From assembly GCA_009746045.1 (NCBI GenBank), contig RPFO01000090.1, positions 132,501 through 167,648 on the forward strand: a stretch of DNA of 35,148 bases, in the 5' to 3' direction. The DNA comes from Mesostigma viride (Eukaryota; Streptophyta; Mesostigmatophyceae; Mesostigmatales; Mesostigmataceae). The translations under genes and the position numbers were made by a program. Below the pieces are notes generated by a model. That model saw only the letters and a program-made list of their open reading frames with translations, made no database searches and was not told the DNA's origin. Below, in pieces: positions 10,301 to 17,722 of this stretch. How positions within the stretch are numbered: position 1 is the stretch's first letter; every line of letters starts with the position of its first letter.

Positions 10301-11510
10301 TTCAGAAACAGAGGTGTAGTTATCAGACGCTCTATCAACAGTTTGTCAAGCACATCGCGGTGTTGCTGACATTTTGTTAGCCTGCATTGTTGCCCCAGGG
10401 TCTCCACCCGCTGTCGGCTGAGTTTGAGCTCTCGTGCGCAGTGTACATGCAGCCACTGCTTGGGCTCGCCTGCGTTCTTGTCTGGTAGCGGTTTCTCACT
10501 GTCGTCCACCTGCTGACAGTGGAGAACACCCCCAGGCTTTCTCGTAGTTAGAAGCTAGTAATATGTAGCTAGTTAGATAGGTACATATGCCACAATTTGG
10601 CGGTGCTGTTCTACTTTCTTGTTTCCGTTCGCCACAGAGTGGTCGTGCATAATTAGTCAACCCTACTACAGCTGACGCCATGATTGGCTGTGTCAGAACA
10701 CTCCTCTGCTACCCTTCCGCCACAAACCGCCCTAGAAAGTACGCAGGTGGCGCTGAAGGCCACTCTGCAGTGAGCTGTGGGCACTGAGCAGGAGCCGCAT
10801 TATTTACCCTGTAGTGCCGGGCCGTTCTACTTGAAGTATCTGCACCGGGGAATTACTACGCTGCACCGTTGAAGGAGGTTTAGACGAAGGCCCCTTTGGT
10901 GCCCCGCCGCATGTGGCGGTGCCGGTCCCCAAGTTTTATTGGCTAATAGCCACTGGCCGAGTCGACAGTTGTTCCGGAAGTTGAAAACGCCACACGTGGC
11001 CGAGTGCAAAACCCTTAAAGGAAAACCTGAGGGCTCCTCCCCATACAGCGGTTTCATTTAGACAACCCTACGAAGTTACATAATGTGACATTCATAGAAA
11101 CCCTGTTGCCGGCACGGTGGCCCACCGCCTGCGATGCCTGCCATCTCGTGACCTCCCAATGATTCCAGAGTCGCAGCCGTGGTACAGTGACGGTGCTTCT
11201 CGCAAGGCCTCCCTGTGATTTGACTCTTACATGCCTTGTCGTATACGTTCTCGTGGGTGTCGTGTGTCACCCCTGCATACAGTCTTATGGCGTCTGGCAT
11301 ATGATTGTCTCTTTGATACGGCGTATTGGCGTATATGTCGTGTAGTCTCTCTTGACTTACGTACATGTTCTACTTGGATGCGGCATCTGCGGTGGTCGGT
11401 TGCAGGCATTTCCCAAGTCCGCCCCGCTGCTGGCAAACCTAATAGAGAACTTTGAGTTTTGGAAGAATGAACAGATGAATGAGATCACCCGCTCCCCGAG
11501 GAGCCGCTAG
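1079..11510 (+). CDS. Membrane-anchored 3',5'-cyclic nucleotide phosphodiesterase (class I, HD-type), nine visible exons, 5' incomplete
   Basis: Predicted to hydrolyse cAMP and/or cGMP at the cytoplasmic face of a membrane. Spliced exons are 1079-1382, 2383-2589, 3256-3932, 5018-5255, 6571-6678, 7452-7603, 8525-8672, 9744-9794 and 11406-11510, giving about 662 visible residues. All introns are GT-AG and junction phases agree throughout. Order: membrane-proximal end of a Cache-like sensor, one transmembrane helix, linker, PDE catalytic domain. Seen motifs: [10 protein letters not shown] (catalytic and metal His), [13 protein letters not shown] matching the PDE signature, [20 protein letters not shown] (metal Asp), [26 protein letters not shown] (invariant Gln and the Phe of the nucleotide clamp). 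By family knowledge the active site is complete; substrate preference cannot be read. The true start lies upstream of 1079. Fusion of an extracellular sensor to a PDE suggests a ligand-regulated second-messenger enzyme (inference). Confidence 0.88.
1383..1489 (+). repeat. Five-fold reiterated 5' splice donor at start of intron 1
   Basis: The 12-mer GTGAGTGCTAAT, which is the authentic donor at 1383, recurs exactly or with one or two changes at 1413, 1431 (GTGGGT), 1460 and 1478 (last ends CTCAT). Spacers of about 6-18 bp are rich in AT and AGT. Each copy is a plausible donor by consensus. The array touches the exon end directly. Confidence 0.85.
1780..2022. repeat. Minisatellite, about seven 34/35-bp units, in intron 1
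   Basis: Seven head-to-tail units begin ACTTGGGTTTTGAGGAGCAA and end CGGGTGCTAGCT. Length variants of 34 and 35 bp differ by loss of one G in GCAAGCACGG versus GCAACACGG; unit 6 has GAGCAGC and unit 7 GCCAGCT. Near-identity of units implies recent amplification. The GGGTGCTA core resembles the donor-derived GTGGGTGCTAAT repeat upstream, perhaps by chance. Confidence 0.95.
2383..2589 (+). CDS. PDE exon 2: cytoplasmic linker
   Basis: Acceptor CATGCAG ends at 2382; donor GTGGGT starts at 2590; 69 codons, phase 0 at both ends. Encodes MLRLKLQM followed by an amphipathic helical region with [13 protein letters not shown] and ELINVDD. It resembles the TPxEKxxxxLxxL segment found ahead of the catalytic domain in PDE8-like and many algal or protist PDEs. 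The coding frame joins exon 1 and exon 3 without a shift. Confidence 0.8.
3015..3147 (+). repeat. Three ~50-bp tandem copies upstream of exon 3
   Basis: Degenerate copies of a TTGATGA(A/G)-CCCGT core followed by a C-rich tract begin near 3017, 3069 and 3121. The polypyrimidine tract before the exon 3 acceptor continues from them (3150-3255, strongly C-rich), so the repeat has contributed to or arisen from the acceptor-side pyrimidine tract. Confidence 0.65.
3256..3932 (+). CDS. PDE exon 3: linker, acidic/Ser region, start of catalytic domain
   Basis: Acceptor CCCCGCAG ends at 3255; donor GTGAGT starts at 3933 inside a CAG codon, phase 2. Encodes [24 protein letters not shown], a Ser/Thr- and acid-rich stretch ([10 protein letters not shown]), a Gly-rich stretch, then the amino end of the PDE fold: [19 protein letters not shown] and [13 protein letters not shown]. 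The Gly-rich part, 3595-3690, begins GTGGGT and ends CTGCAG and is exactly 96 nt, so it may be a small intron or exitron whose retention keeps the frame. Confidence 0.82.
3893..4170 (+). repeat. Tandem degenerate copies of exon 3 end in intron 3
   Basis: The exon end encoding [12 protein letters not shown] (3898-3932) is repeated at about 4021-4063 with few changes, still translatable as [12 protein letters not shown] but with the GT of the donor altered (CAGTCAGTGAC). A weaker third copy lies at about 4143-4165 (GTTTGAGCAGTGACTGC). The downstream text (CGGCAC/GGTGCAGGAATGGA, AGCAGCAAGG.GTGTTG) is repeated too, so the unit spans exon end plus early intron, about 125 bp. Confidence 0.8.
5018..5255 (+). 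CDS. PDE exon 4: catalytic His and HD metal site
   Basis: Acceptor CACTAG ends at 5017; the first G completes the CAG codon split by intron 3; donor GTGAGG starts at 5256, phase 0. Encodes [11 protein letters not shown], aligning with the PYHNxxHAADV motif (general-acid His and first metal His). It also encodes [15 protein letters not shown], a full match to the PROSITE-type PDE signature HDxxHxGxxN, and ends [10 protein letters not shown]. All expected metal ligands of this part are present. Confidence 0.92.
5256..6570 (+). other. Intron 4, no gene seen
   Basis: 1.3 kb between phase-0 junctions. The segment 5630-5830 is a decayed CAT/CAG-rich simple-sequence tract. Open frames across it have no domain and follow the simple sequence. 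Nothing else is supportable. Confidence 0.6.
6571..6678 (+). CDS. PDE exon 5
   Basis: Acceptor GTGGCAG ends at 6570; donor GTGAGA starts at 6679; 36 codons, phase 0 both ends. Completes the LENHHL-like motif as [14 protein letters not shown] across the junction and continues [17 protein letters not shown], corresponding to the helix before the TD motif in class I PDEs. Confidence 0.88.
6800..7016. repeat. Two homopolymeric G tracts in intron 5
   Basis: Runs of G at 6800-6825 (broken by a few A) and an uninterrupted run at 7000-7016 lie in intron 5 (6679-7451). They could form G-quadruplex in the sense strand transcript. The rest of the intron is low-complexity G/T-rich text without a gene. 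Confidence 0.7.
7452..7603 (+). CDS. PDE exon 6: TD motif and ADLG metal Asp
   Basis: Acceptor CCCCCAG ends at 7451; donor GTGGGT starts at 7604, phase 2. Encodes [11 protein letters not shown] (the conserved LATD motif), [26 protein letters not shown] and MAIKIADLG. The Asp of IADLG is the second-site metal ligand in this family. The split Gly codon (GG) is completed by C at 8525. Confidence 0.92.
7582..7930 (+). repeat. Tandem degenerate copies of exon 6 end and donor in intron 6
   Basis: The exon end plus donor (ATCAAGATCGCCGACCTGGG then GTGGGT, from 7584) recurs at 7657 (ATCGAGATCATTGACCTCGG then GTGGGT). A further copy at 7772 reads ATAAAGATTACAGACCTGGG then GTGCGT. A weaker trace at about 7917 has GGTACAGACCTAGGG. 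Copies 2 and 3 retain plausible donors. Spacing is about 73, 115 and 140 bp, with GGAAAAGGCACAG and TGGTAAAAAGCA text also partly repeated. Confidence 0.82.
8525..8672 (+). CDS. PDE exon 7: EEF/QGD and SPFMDRNN motifs
   Basis: Acceptor GGGCAG ends at 8524; the first base completes Gly of ADLGH; donor GTATGT starts at 8673, phase 0. Encodes [40 protein letters not shown] and NNNNVPKAQ. The EEFxxQGDxE and SPxxDR motifs are typical of the class I PDE carboxyl half. The final Gln is the invariant purine-binding glutamine. Confidence 0.93.
8635..8875 (+). repeat. Three 96-97-bp tandem copies of exon 7 end and donor
   Basis: TCATGGACCGCAACAACA starts at 8635 (authentic exon), 8731 and 8828. Copy 3 keeps the whole exon-end reading [11 protein letters not shown] and a donor-like GTGCGC; copy 2 has a 3-bp change after ACAAC and CAGATTTG instead of a GT donor. 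The regular 96/97-bp spacing shows direct tandem duplication of exon end plus intron start. Confidence 0.9.
9744..9794 (+). CDS. PDE exon 8 (17 codons)
   Basis: Acceptor CACCTGCAG ends at 9743; donor GTACGG starts at 9795; phase 0 both ends. Encodes [17 protein letters not shown], matching the Q-x-x-F-I-x-F-x-x-x-P-L-x-E-x-W pattern immediately after the invariant Gln. It includes the clamp Phe. A micro-exon that depends on motif and phase for its recognition. Confidence 0.9.
9769..10045 (+). repeat. Degenerate copies of exon 8 end and donor in intron 8
   Basis: The exon end CCCGCTCGTGGAGGCCTGGG followed by GTCAAGGTACGGTCCTC (9770-9804) recurs at about 9883-9912 (CCCGCTCCTGGAGGCCTGGG then TGAGGGTAC). 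It recurs more weakly at 10010-10032 (AGATGGGTCGAGGTACAGTCCTCACAC). Intervening text GCAAGGCCTGGGTCCTTGTG (9859-9878) looks like a further partial copy. Confidence 0.72.
10046..11405 (+). other. Remainder of intron 8, no gene assigned
   Basis: A 134-codon open frame on the - strand (10105-10509) has no recognisable domain, and I cannot support it as a gene. Nothing else resembles an exon, RNA gene or transposon end. Intron 8 is the longest after intron 4 and lies just before the last exon. Confidence 0.4.
11406..11510 (+). CDS. PDE exon 9: C terminus and stop
   Basis: Acceptor GTTGCAG ends at 11405. The phase-0 frame reads [19 protein letters not shown] then [15 protein letters not shown] and stops at TAG 11508-11510. 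The NxxxW pattern (N of LIENFEFW) matches the last helix of PDE catalytic domains, so the protein ends at the expected family position with no long tail. Confidence 0.88.
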   Translation, partial: AFPKSAPLLANLIENFEFWKNEQMNEITRSPRSR

Positions 11511-12189
11511 CTCGTGATGCTGGAGCTGATCTTGCGAAGCACGTCATGGAGAGCTCATAAGCCCTCTGAAAATTTTGAAATTCCTGTTGTTGATACCCAG
11601 CATTAGATTGGGCAAAAGCCCCAATAGCAGTGTGAGCTACCACGGCAATAGGGCATTACGGCACTACGGCAATACGGCCAAACCTTGGCCCATATTGCCG
11701 TATTGCGTATATTATACTCATATTATGCGCGTATTGTCGCGTATTGTACACAATACTGCACTACAACCAGATTCCAGCCGTGGTCAACCTGCCTACTTCG
11801 GCGATACTAGAATATCGCGTAGGTCCGTGCGTAGTACTCCTGCGCACTTAGGTGTAGTGGTGAGTCATCTTCTATAGATTCAGCAATATCGGACATATTG
11901 GCACTGACCCCTCTCCGGTAAAGAGGTTTTTCACAGTTGGGCTGTTTCGAAACGTTAGTGAGATGCCTTCCGATCAGGAGACTCACACAGCCGCGAAATC
12001 ATGCCAAAGGTCCTATGTTCGGTTCCTTGCTGGTAGCTTCTAGGCTTTCTTACTTTCTGTGTTCAGCGGAATCTCAGATTTGGGCAGCTAGCGTTTTCAC
12101 GTTTGTTGCTTTCTGACGACAATACGGCGATTCGCCAAGCCCACCCGTATTGTATTACACGGCGTACTAGCTCACACTGCCCGGCCAAG
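11511..12189. other. Intergenic stretch between PDE stop and LINE tail
   Basis: No gene seen. The segment 11640-11770 is full of short ATTGCG/CGTATT/ATACGGC motifs that partly mirror each other (TACGGCAATACGGCC versus CATATTGCCGTATTGCG) and could fold. It must hold the PDE 3' UTR; no clear AATAAA or TGTAA signal was found within 200 bp of the stop. Confidence 0.5.
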
Positions 12190-12235
12190 TAATTAATTAA
12201 TTAATTAATTAATAGACACGTGACTGCGTCACGTG
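12190..12235 (-). repeat. LINE 3' tail (TTAA)n preceded by a perfect hairpin
   Basis: Six TAAT units occupy 12190-12213. Immediately adjacent, CACGTGAC (12217-12224), loop TGC and GTCACGTG (12228-12235) form a perfect 8-bp stem. On the LINE strand the hairpin directly precedes the tail. This is the layout expected for a 3' structure recognised by the element's reverse transcriptase (inference from LINE biology). Confidence 0.7.
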
Positions 12236-12490
12236 AGCATAAGTCCTCAGTGGGAGGGGAACGTGGGATGGAATGGATGGTGTAAGCTATCTAGGTCCTA
12301 GTTACCGGGGTGTGGGCACCGCGGCCCGAATCGCAATGAATGCCAGACGCGGTCACACGCGGAGCCCCCACAGACTTGGGGGTGGTCTCCTTCATCACTA
12401 CTTGCCATCTATCCTTGCGTATGTACCATCTGCCTCCATATTACAGACAAACCAGGAGGCTGCCCGGGTGTGAGCCCGTCACGTCTAGTG

Positions 12491-13913
12491 CTAGCACATG
12501 TCCATGCCGAGTCCATCACGAAAAGTACACGGGCGGCGGCCCTGCCGCGCGCGGCCGGGGGCACGCCAGGTGAGGACATATCGCCCAGGCTGGGCGGGCT
12601 TGGTGCCAGCTAGTCTATCTGATGTATCTACCTGATCTGTGCGCGCCAGGTGCCCGGCTAGGCCCAGGCGCCTGTGCCTAATAATGTGGGAAACATAGGG
12701 CAAATCAGCGTACAAATCCTCATTACTAATGAGCAAACCAACGGGGATGTTAAGGGCCTTGCGCAGCATCTTGGTGACGGCGCCGTCGAGTCGTTGCTCC
12801 AGCTCTTGCGTCAGTGTCCACGTCTCGGCGCCGTAGGTCAGGATCGTCAGAATGACGACCTTGAAGAGGTCACGCTTGACGATCCGGGGTAGGGCGGGGT
12901 TGCTCCACCAGCGGCGGTGGTCATGGAGGTGCGCCCACGCCATGCCGATCCGTGTCGTCATGTCGTCCTCGCAGTCGGGAAGCCAACTGCTGAGCAGCTT
13001 GAAGCGGCCTGAAGGAGGGTAGTTGACCTCGGCATCGTCTAAGAGGCGGAGTGTGGGTGGGGGCCCTGCCATGCCGAGGGCCAGGGCCTCCGTTTTGGGG
13101 CTGATTTCTCGACCAACCGCCCGAGCCTCGAGCGCCAGGCAGTCCAGCCAAAGTTGGGCAGACTCCGGCTTCTCGATGAGCGTGATGTCGTCGGCATAAA
13201 TGAGGTCAGCTAGTAAATTCTGCTTGTTAGTTTGTCCCCCCTTCCCCAAGCTCGTTCGTGATCGCTAGGCCAGGGGCACGGCCTGCAATGCTAGCAAAGC
13301 GAGCACGTGCCTGGCGCATAACATAATCCACTACAATAATAAACAGGTACGGCGACAGGACGCAACCCTGCCAGACGCCGGTCTGCAGTGGGCATGGCGG
13401 GGTAATGCCGTGTTGAGTGCGCACCGAAGTGGTCGACCCCTCATACAGCGTGCGGATGACGGTAATCAGGGGAGTGGGGACGCGAGCGCGAGCAAGTACA
13501 GCCCATAGAGCAACCCAGAGGACAGAATCAAAAGCCTTGATGAAGTCGACGAAGATCAGGAGCGCGGGAAACTCACCAGGTTGCAGAAGAGCGATTTCCT
13601 CTAAGAGGCGACGCGCGACGAAGATGGCCATGGCGGTGTTGCGCCCAGGACGGAAGCCCATTTGACTTTCCCCAAGGCGACAGTTAAGAGCAGAACGAAG
13701 GCGGTTGAGGATCATGCGCATGAACAACTTGAGTGCGGCGCGCTCTGGATGCAGACTCGATCCTCTGTAGTTGGCGGGGTCGTCAGGGGAACCTTTGTTT
13801 TTGTACAGCACTAATCCGGCAGCTATGCTGCCACTCAGGAATCGGCGGCGCGTCGGCAAGCAGGATCCGGTTGCAGGCGTCAAGCAGGAACCGACCCTGT
13901 GAGCGCCGTCAGC
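12491..13913 (-). pseudogene. LINE reverse transcriptase, palm to C-terminal domain
   Basis: Two overlapping frames carry one RT domain. 13883-13227 holds NYRGSSLHP, GFRPGRNTAMAIFVARRLLE, motif A LIFVDFIKAFDSVLW and the PPCPLQTGVWQGCVLSPYLF region. 13249-12491 holds motif C IYADDITLI and the typical tail ILTYGAETWTLT followed by RRLGLAGHLART. The part nearest the nested MITE (13800-13913) reads in a third frame (LLDACNRILLADAPPIPEW). At least two frameshifts are therefore present, although the catalytic Asp residues remain. Confidence 0.88.
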
Positions 13914-13917
13914 TTAA

Positions 13918-15261
13918 CCCATAGTCCGGAAACTGGGCGATATATCGCCCAGTTTGACCCCCGGTGGCGCGGCGCTTAATTCCAGGAGCGCCGCGCCACC
14001 CGTGACGGATGTAAGTTGTCCGGTGGGTCTGGGAACACTTAGGGACGAAGGTGATGCATAGGTTTGGGGGTAATATTCGCCATAGCCTGGTAATTACAAC
14101 GTGTATTGAGAAAGTATCACGTGACTTTGGCGGGAAATTTTCACTCGCGCGCGCGCGTAACTAGATATGGCTGCCAGCGTGCCGTTGTCATGGAAATTTG
14201 CGTCTCGCGGCTTGTAACGGTTCAGAATGTTGCTCAGAATGATGATGCGTGATTTTCGTAGGTCAGGGGTGGCCAGATGTATAGCATTTGGAAAATACAG
14301 GTAGGGAATTACTGATTTCTTGGTCGCCAGTACCAGATGAGTAATGGCACGTCATATTTCGATTTTCTTCTTATGGCCGGGCAGGCTTCGCCAGCCCGAG
14401 CACCCAGTTTTGGTACTGGACATCCGCAGCAGCGTCCCTGTGAATTCGGATGCGTTTATATGTCATCTTTGCACAGAACATCAACCTGGTAATCGTGGTG
14501 GATGCATGCATTATCAGGCTATGGCGGCCTATGCCTGGAAAGCATTAGCCCGTGTGAGATATGAGGGTCCCGGCCAGCAGAACCCGGAAAGGTCGTGATC
14601 GAGCCAGGTACGGCAACGTGTTTGCATGTCGTTTGCACGGGAATCTGTCGTTTATGCATCCTTGTTTCATGAGTGTATCAGTGCCTCTTGCAGCAGGTTT
14701 CCATGCCTGCTGTATGAGTGCTATTAGCCCCAAATCTGCTCAGTTTGTGGTGTTTCTTTGGAGGATGCCATTCCGTTGGTGCTGGTTTAGCAACTTCTTT
14801 GTTTTCCAGCACTTTTGACAGTCCTATGTGGCTGTATACAATGCATAAGTGTGTGGCAATTCATGGATAGCTGTATACGCGCGCGTAACCCACACACGTA
14901 AGTGAGCGGATTATATAGGTCAGTTGGGCTATCCGTGCGGTCTGACCCAAGGAAAGCATGGTGGCACTATCTATTGACATTGTCCAACCCCAGAATAATT
15001 TTTTAGAACCCTCCCTAGAGGGGTAAACTACTAAGGGGATTTCCCTTGCCTGAAAATGATCGTCTTTTGGCCAACTTTGACATTAAATATCTTGCAAACC
15101 ACTTTATAAACTCATGATATTATTGCATATTCTGAAAGCCCTTGAAGTGTAGATATTCCTAGCACCTTGGTTGGGGGTATTTGGAGTTGTGGTCTATGAG
15201 TTATGATTTTTTTCATTTTCAGGGGTCAAAAAATGCCAAAAACCCATTCCCGGACTATGGG
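13918..15261. mobile_element. piggyBac-like non-autonomous element (MITE), 1344 bp, in LINE RT
   Basis: Flanked by TTAA on both sides (13914-13917 and 15262-15265). Its ends are inverted repeats: left CCCATAGTCCGG (13918-13929) and right CCGGACTATGGG (15250-15261), with further partial match inward (GAA/AAA, TGGG). TTAA duplication plus TIRs beginning CCC is diagnostic of the piggyBac superfamily. No transposase frame is visible inside. Removing the element with one TTAA rejoins the LINE reading frame at the joint. The interior from about 15000 is AT-rich. Confidence 0.85.
13930..14000. repeat. Two adjacent perfect palindromes inside left end of the piggyBac-like MITE
   Basis: 13930-13955 is a perfect 26-bp palindrome centred on ATAT (arm AAACTGGGCGATA). 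13963-13976 and 13987-14000 form a perfect 14-bp inverted repeat (arm GGTGGCGCGGCGCT) with a 10-base loop. Both lie directly inside the TIR. No counterpart was seen at the right end, so the element is asymmetric. Confidence 0.95.
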
Positions 15262-15265
15262 TTAA

Positions 15266-16270
15266 TCACCGGGGCTGGGAGCTGGTCAGGTCCAACGGCG
15301 GCGTAGAAGCGAAGTTGCTTGGCGGCGGTGCTCAGCTCGAGCTCGGTGAACGGCGGGAGCTCGTCGGGGTCGGCCAGGGGTTCCGTCAGGGCTGGGTACG
15401 TGTAATCCTGCTCAGCGGCGGGCAGCGTGGGCGGCGCAGGGACGTCCGCAGGCGCTACTGCCAGCCGGCGTGCGGCCGCCCGAGGGCCAAGCGGTGGAGG
15501 CGGCGGGGGGGCGCCGAGCAGCCGGGACTGGGAGGAATACCACTGGTCGAGCTGCTGCTGCGGTGAGCCAGAGAGCGTCCGCGGCGCCGGCTGCGCGCCG
15601 CCGGCGGGCCGTTGGGCGTGACGCAGGCGGGTCCAGGCGTACTTGCCGTGCTGGCCCTTGAGGTGGGCGAAGTACTCGCGGACATGAAGGTCCTCCTGCT
15701 CGGCCTTGGTCGCCTGCCAGATGGCCCAGTGGTAATCGGCTTTGAGGCGGGCGTAGCGGGCGGGGCCGTGGTTGTCGCGCAGGGCTTGCCGGGCCTGGAT
15801 GACGGCGGGGAGCCGGTGCAGGCTGGTGAAGCGGGGCGGGCGGCGGGGGGGCAGCAGGGCCCCGGCCGCGGGCAGCTTGTCAGCGAGGTGCCGAAGGGCC
15901 GATGCCGGCGGGCCGGCAGCGAACAGCTGGGCGTGGCTGGCCGGGATGTCCAGCGCATCGACGAACGCCTCTGCCGCGCGCTTGTGGGCGCGTTTTTCGA
16001 TCAGGGAAGTCCTCCAGAGCGTCGTCAGATTTTTCAAGCAACTGAAGTGTGCGCAAATCAGGTGGTGCCACGTGCTTACGAAAGGGCGAGGGGAATCGCA
16101 GGCGGATGCGGGCCAGCGGGCGGTGACGATGCGATGATCGGAGCGCACCATGCAGGGGGATCACATGCGAGCGAGCAGCTAGTACAGATCCTTGATGACG
16201 CTTGCGCATTACAACATAGTCAATGCAGCGTTCAGTGCCAGACTGTTGGCGAGGTGTGTGTGACCAAAGC
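15266..16270 (-). pseudogene. LINE ORF2 middle: end of endonuclease and RT amino part
   Basis: Begins (LINE orientation) with THTPRQQSGTERCIDYVVMR, continuing the endonuclease from before the SINE-like insertion. After a frameshift it has SDHRIVTARWP, the SDH motif that closes APE-type endonucleases. The following ~200 residues (RAAEAFVDALDIP, ADYHWAIWQATKAEQEDL) are the linker to RT. It ends LRFYAAVGPDQLPAPVI, the GPDxLP motif at the RT start, at the TTAA of the nested MITE. Confidence 0.8.
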
Positions 16271-16282
16271 ATCTGGACTATG

Positions 16283-16727
16283 ATGTGGACGCCCCCAGCG
16301 GGCTAGAATAGCAATATAGCCCTAGCTTGTAACCATTGGCGTCACTGCCGCTAAGGCAGCCATGCCTAGAATGTTGCCTAGCTGTGCCAACACACCTAGT
16401 CACGTGCCGCCAACGCACGGTACACAACCAGCCATAGCCTTAGCCTAGTCCTAGTACAGCCATGCTACGCCCTGGCTATGTTCAGATTACTTGCCCGCGC
16501 TCCTTGCTATGATATGCTCACATGGGTCTTATTGCACCCACAGTTTGCCGGATTGTTAGCCTGTCCTTTTAGCTAGCCGCGCCCGATTGCAGCTGTGGCA
16601 TGCCTTTGGCATGAAGGAGACTGGGGGTCTCTGCCCTTTCTCCTGTAGTGCACACACAGGGATTAAAAGCACTTCGGTGCTCCGTGACTCCCCAACGGGA
16701 GCACGAGTTTAATTAATTAATTAATTA
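16283..16727 (+). mobile_element. 445-bp SINE-like retroposon in the LINE endonuclease
   Basis: Bounded by a perfect 12-bp target site duplication ATCTGGACTATG at 16271-16282 and 16728-16739. It ends on the + strand in a (TTAA)n tail (16709-16727), so it is inserted antisense to the LINE. Near its 3' end are hairpins AGCAC-TTCG-GTGCT (16668-16681) and CTCCC-CAAC-GGGAG (16688-16701, extendable by GTG/CAC round one bulged A). No open frame or clear pol III A/B box was seen, so it may be a SINE or a 3' fragment of another LINE. Removing it with one TSD restores the endonuclease frame. Confidence 0.85.
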
Positions 16728-16739
16728 ATCTGGACTATG

Positions 16740-17683
16740 TGGAAAGCGGGTGTTGGCAGTGACCAAATCGCATGTCGTAAGCAAATCAGCAAAAAGTTCA
16801 GTGTTGGCATTAGAGACCGTACCGTTGGGGGCGTGCTGACATCCGCCAGTACTCGGTGGTAGCACGTGGCGTTGGCGTCCAGCAGCAGAGCGAGGTAGTT
16901 GCGACCAGGGATGCCGTTCACCAGGTTCTCCAGCGCTGCAAAGAAGTCCTTGCGATCTTGTTCTGGGTGGCCGGAGTGGGGTGCGTAACCAACGCCCACC
17001 GTCAGGGCGTAGGTCGAGTGGCCCTCCATCGAATGAAAAGTGGCCACCAGGAGCCGAGCGTTGACCAGCTGGCGTACGGTGGTTCGCCCATGTGGCGTAC
17101 GGTGAGCGGGGAGCAGAGGAGACCCGGCGACGCCCCCGTTCCCGGTGCATGCCGTCGCCGCCTCCGTAGTAGAACCGCCAGCCGTCGATGTCGTCAGCAG
17201 CAAGGGCAGTTGATCCGCGGGGTGATGCAGTGTGCCTGTGTTCTTGGATTCCCAGGATGGCGATATTATTGTCGATGCAGAAGCCAATAAGATTGGAGAC
17301 TCGATGGCACTGACAGTCGTCACTGCGCAGGCAGTGACAGCGGTCAGCGTCGGGCTGGAGCGTGCGGGCGTTGAAGGTGGCGATGACCAAGGGCGCGCGT
17401 TGACCGAAAAGGGGGGTGCAGGCGGGGGTGGGGGCGGAGATGGAGCAGGGTGGTGATGGGGCCGGGTGGGGGTGGAGGTGGTGGGGTAGGGCCGGGGGGC
17501 GGGTTGGGGACTCATGCGATCAATCACCGTTTCGATTCTTCCTGCCAACGCGTCGAGGCGACGCCGACGGTACGTGGCTCGGGTGGCCAGGTAGAATGAG
17601 TCTGCGTCTGCACGCATAAGAAATGCGTGCAGTCTGAGGAGGTTTCGGAGGCGGCCGCGCGAGGCGGGGCGAACCTGGCTCAC
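16740..17683 (-). pseudogene. LINE ORF2 start: APE-type endonuclease
   Basis: One frame gives an amino extension (SQVRPASRGRLRNLLRLHAF, Pro-rich). A second gives the endonuclease start VIATFNARTLQPD with IAILGIQEHRHT. The first frame resumes with TYALTVGVGYAPHSGHPEQD and LALLLDANATCYHR, and the second ends NTRFPHSPD. TFN, QE, DxN and (after the insertion) SDH are the conserved APE-endonuclease positions. Two or three frameshifts and a Pro/His low-complexity stretch mark decay. The fold would nick target DNA for target-primed reverse transcription. Confidence 0.82.
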
Positions 17684-17722
17684 TGCCGACCCGTTGCTCT
17701 CTCTCCGACAGCCCGAGGGCTG

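Noticed and set aside
10105-10509. 134-codon - strand frame in PDE intron 8
   Set aside because: No recognisable motif, no flanking gene structure, and no transposon ends; cannot be supported.
11930-12050. tRNA-like B-box text (TGTTCGGTTCC)
   Set aside because: No A box at proper spacing and no cloverleaf arms could be drawn.
15612-16283. 223-codon + strand frame opposite LINE ORF2
   Set aside because: Antisense to the clear SDH/GPDxLP coding sequence of the LINE; compositionally driven.
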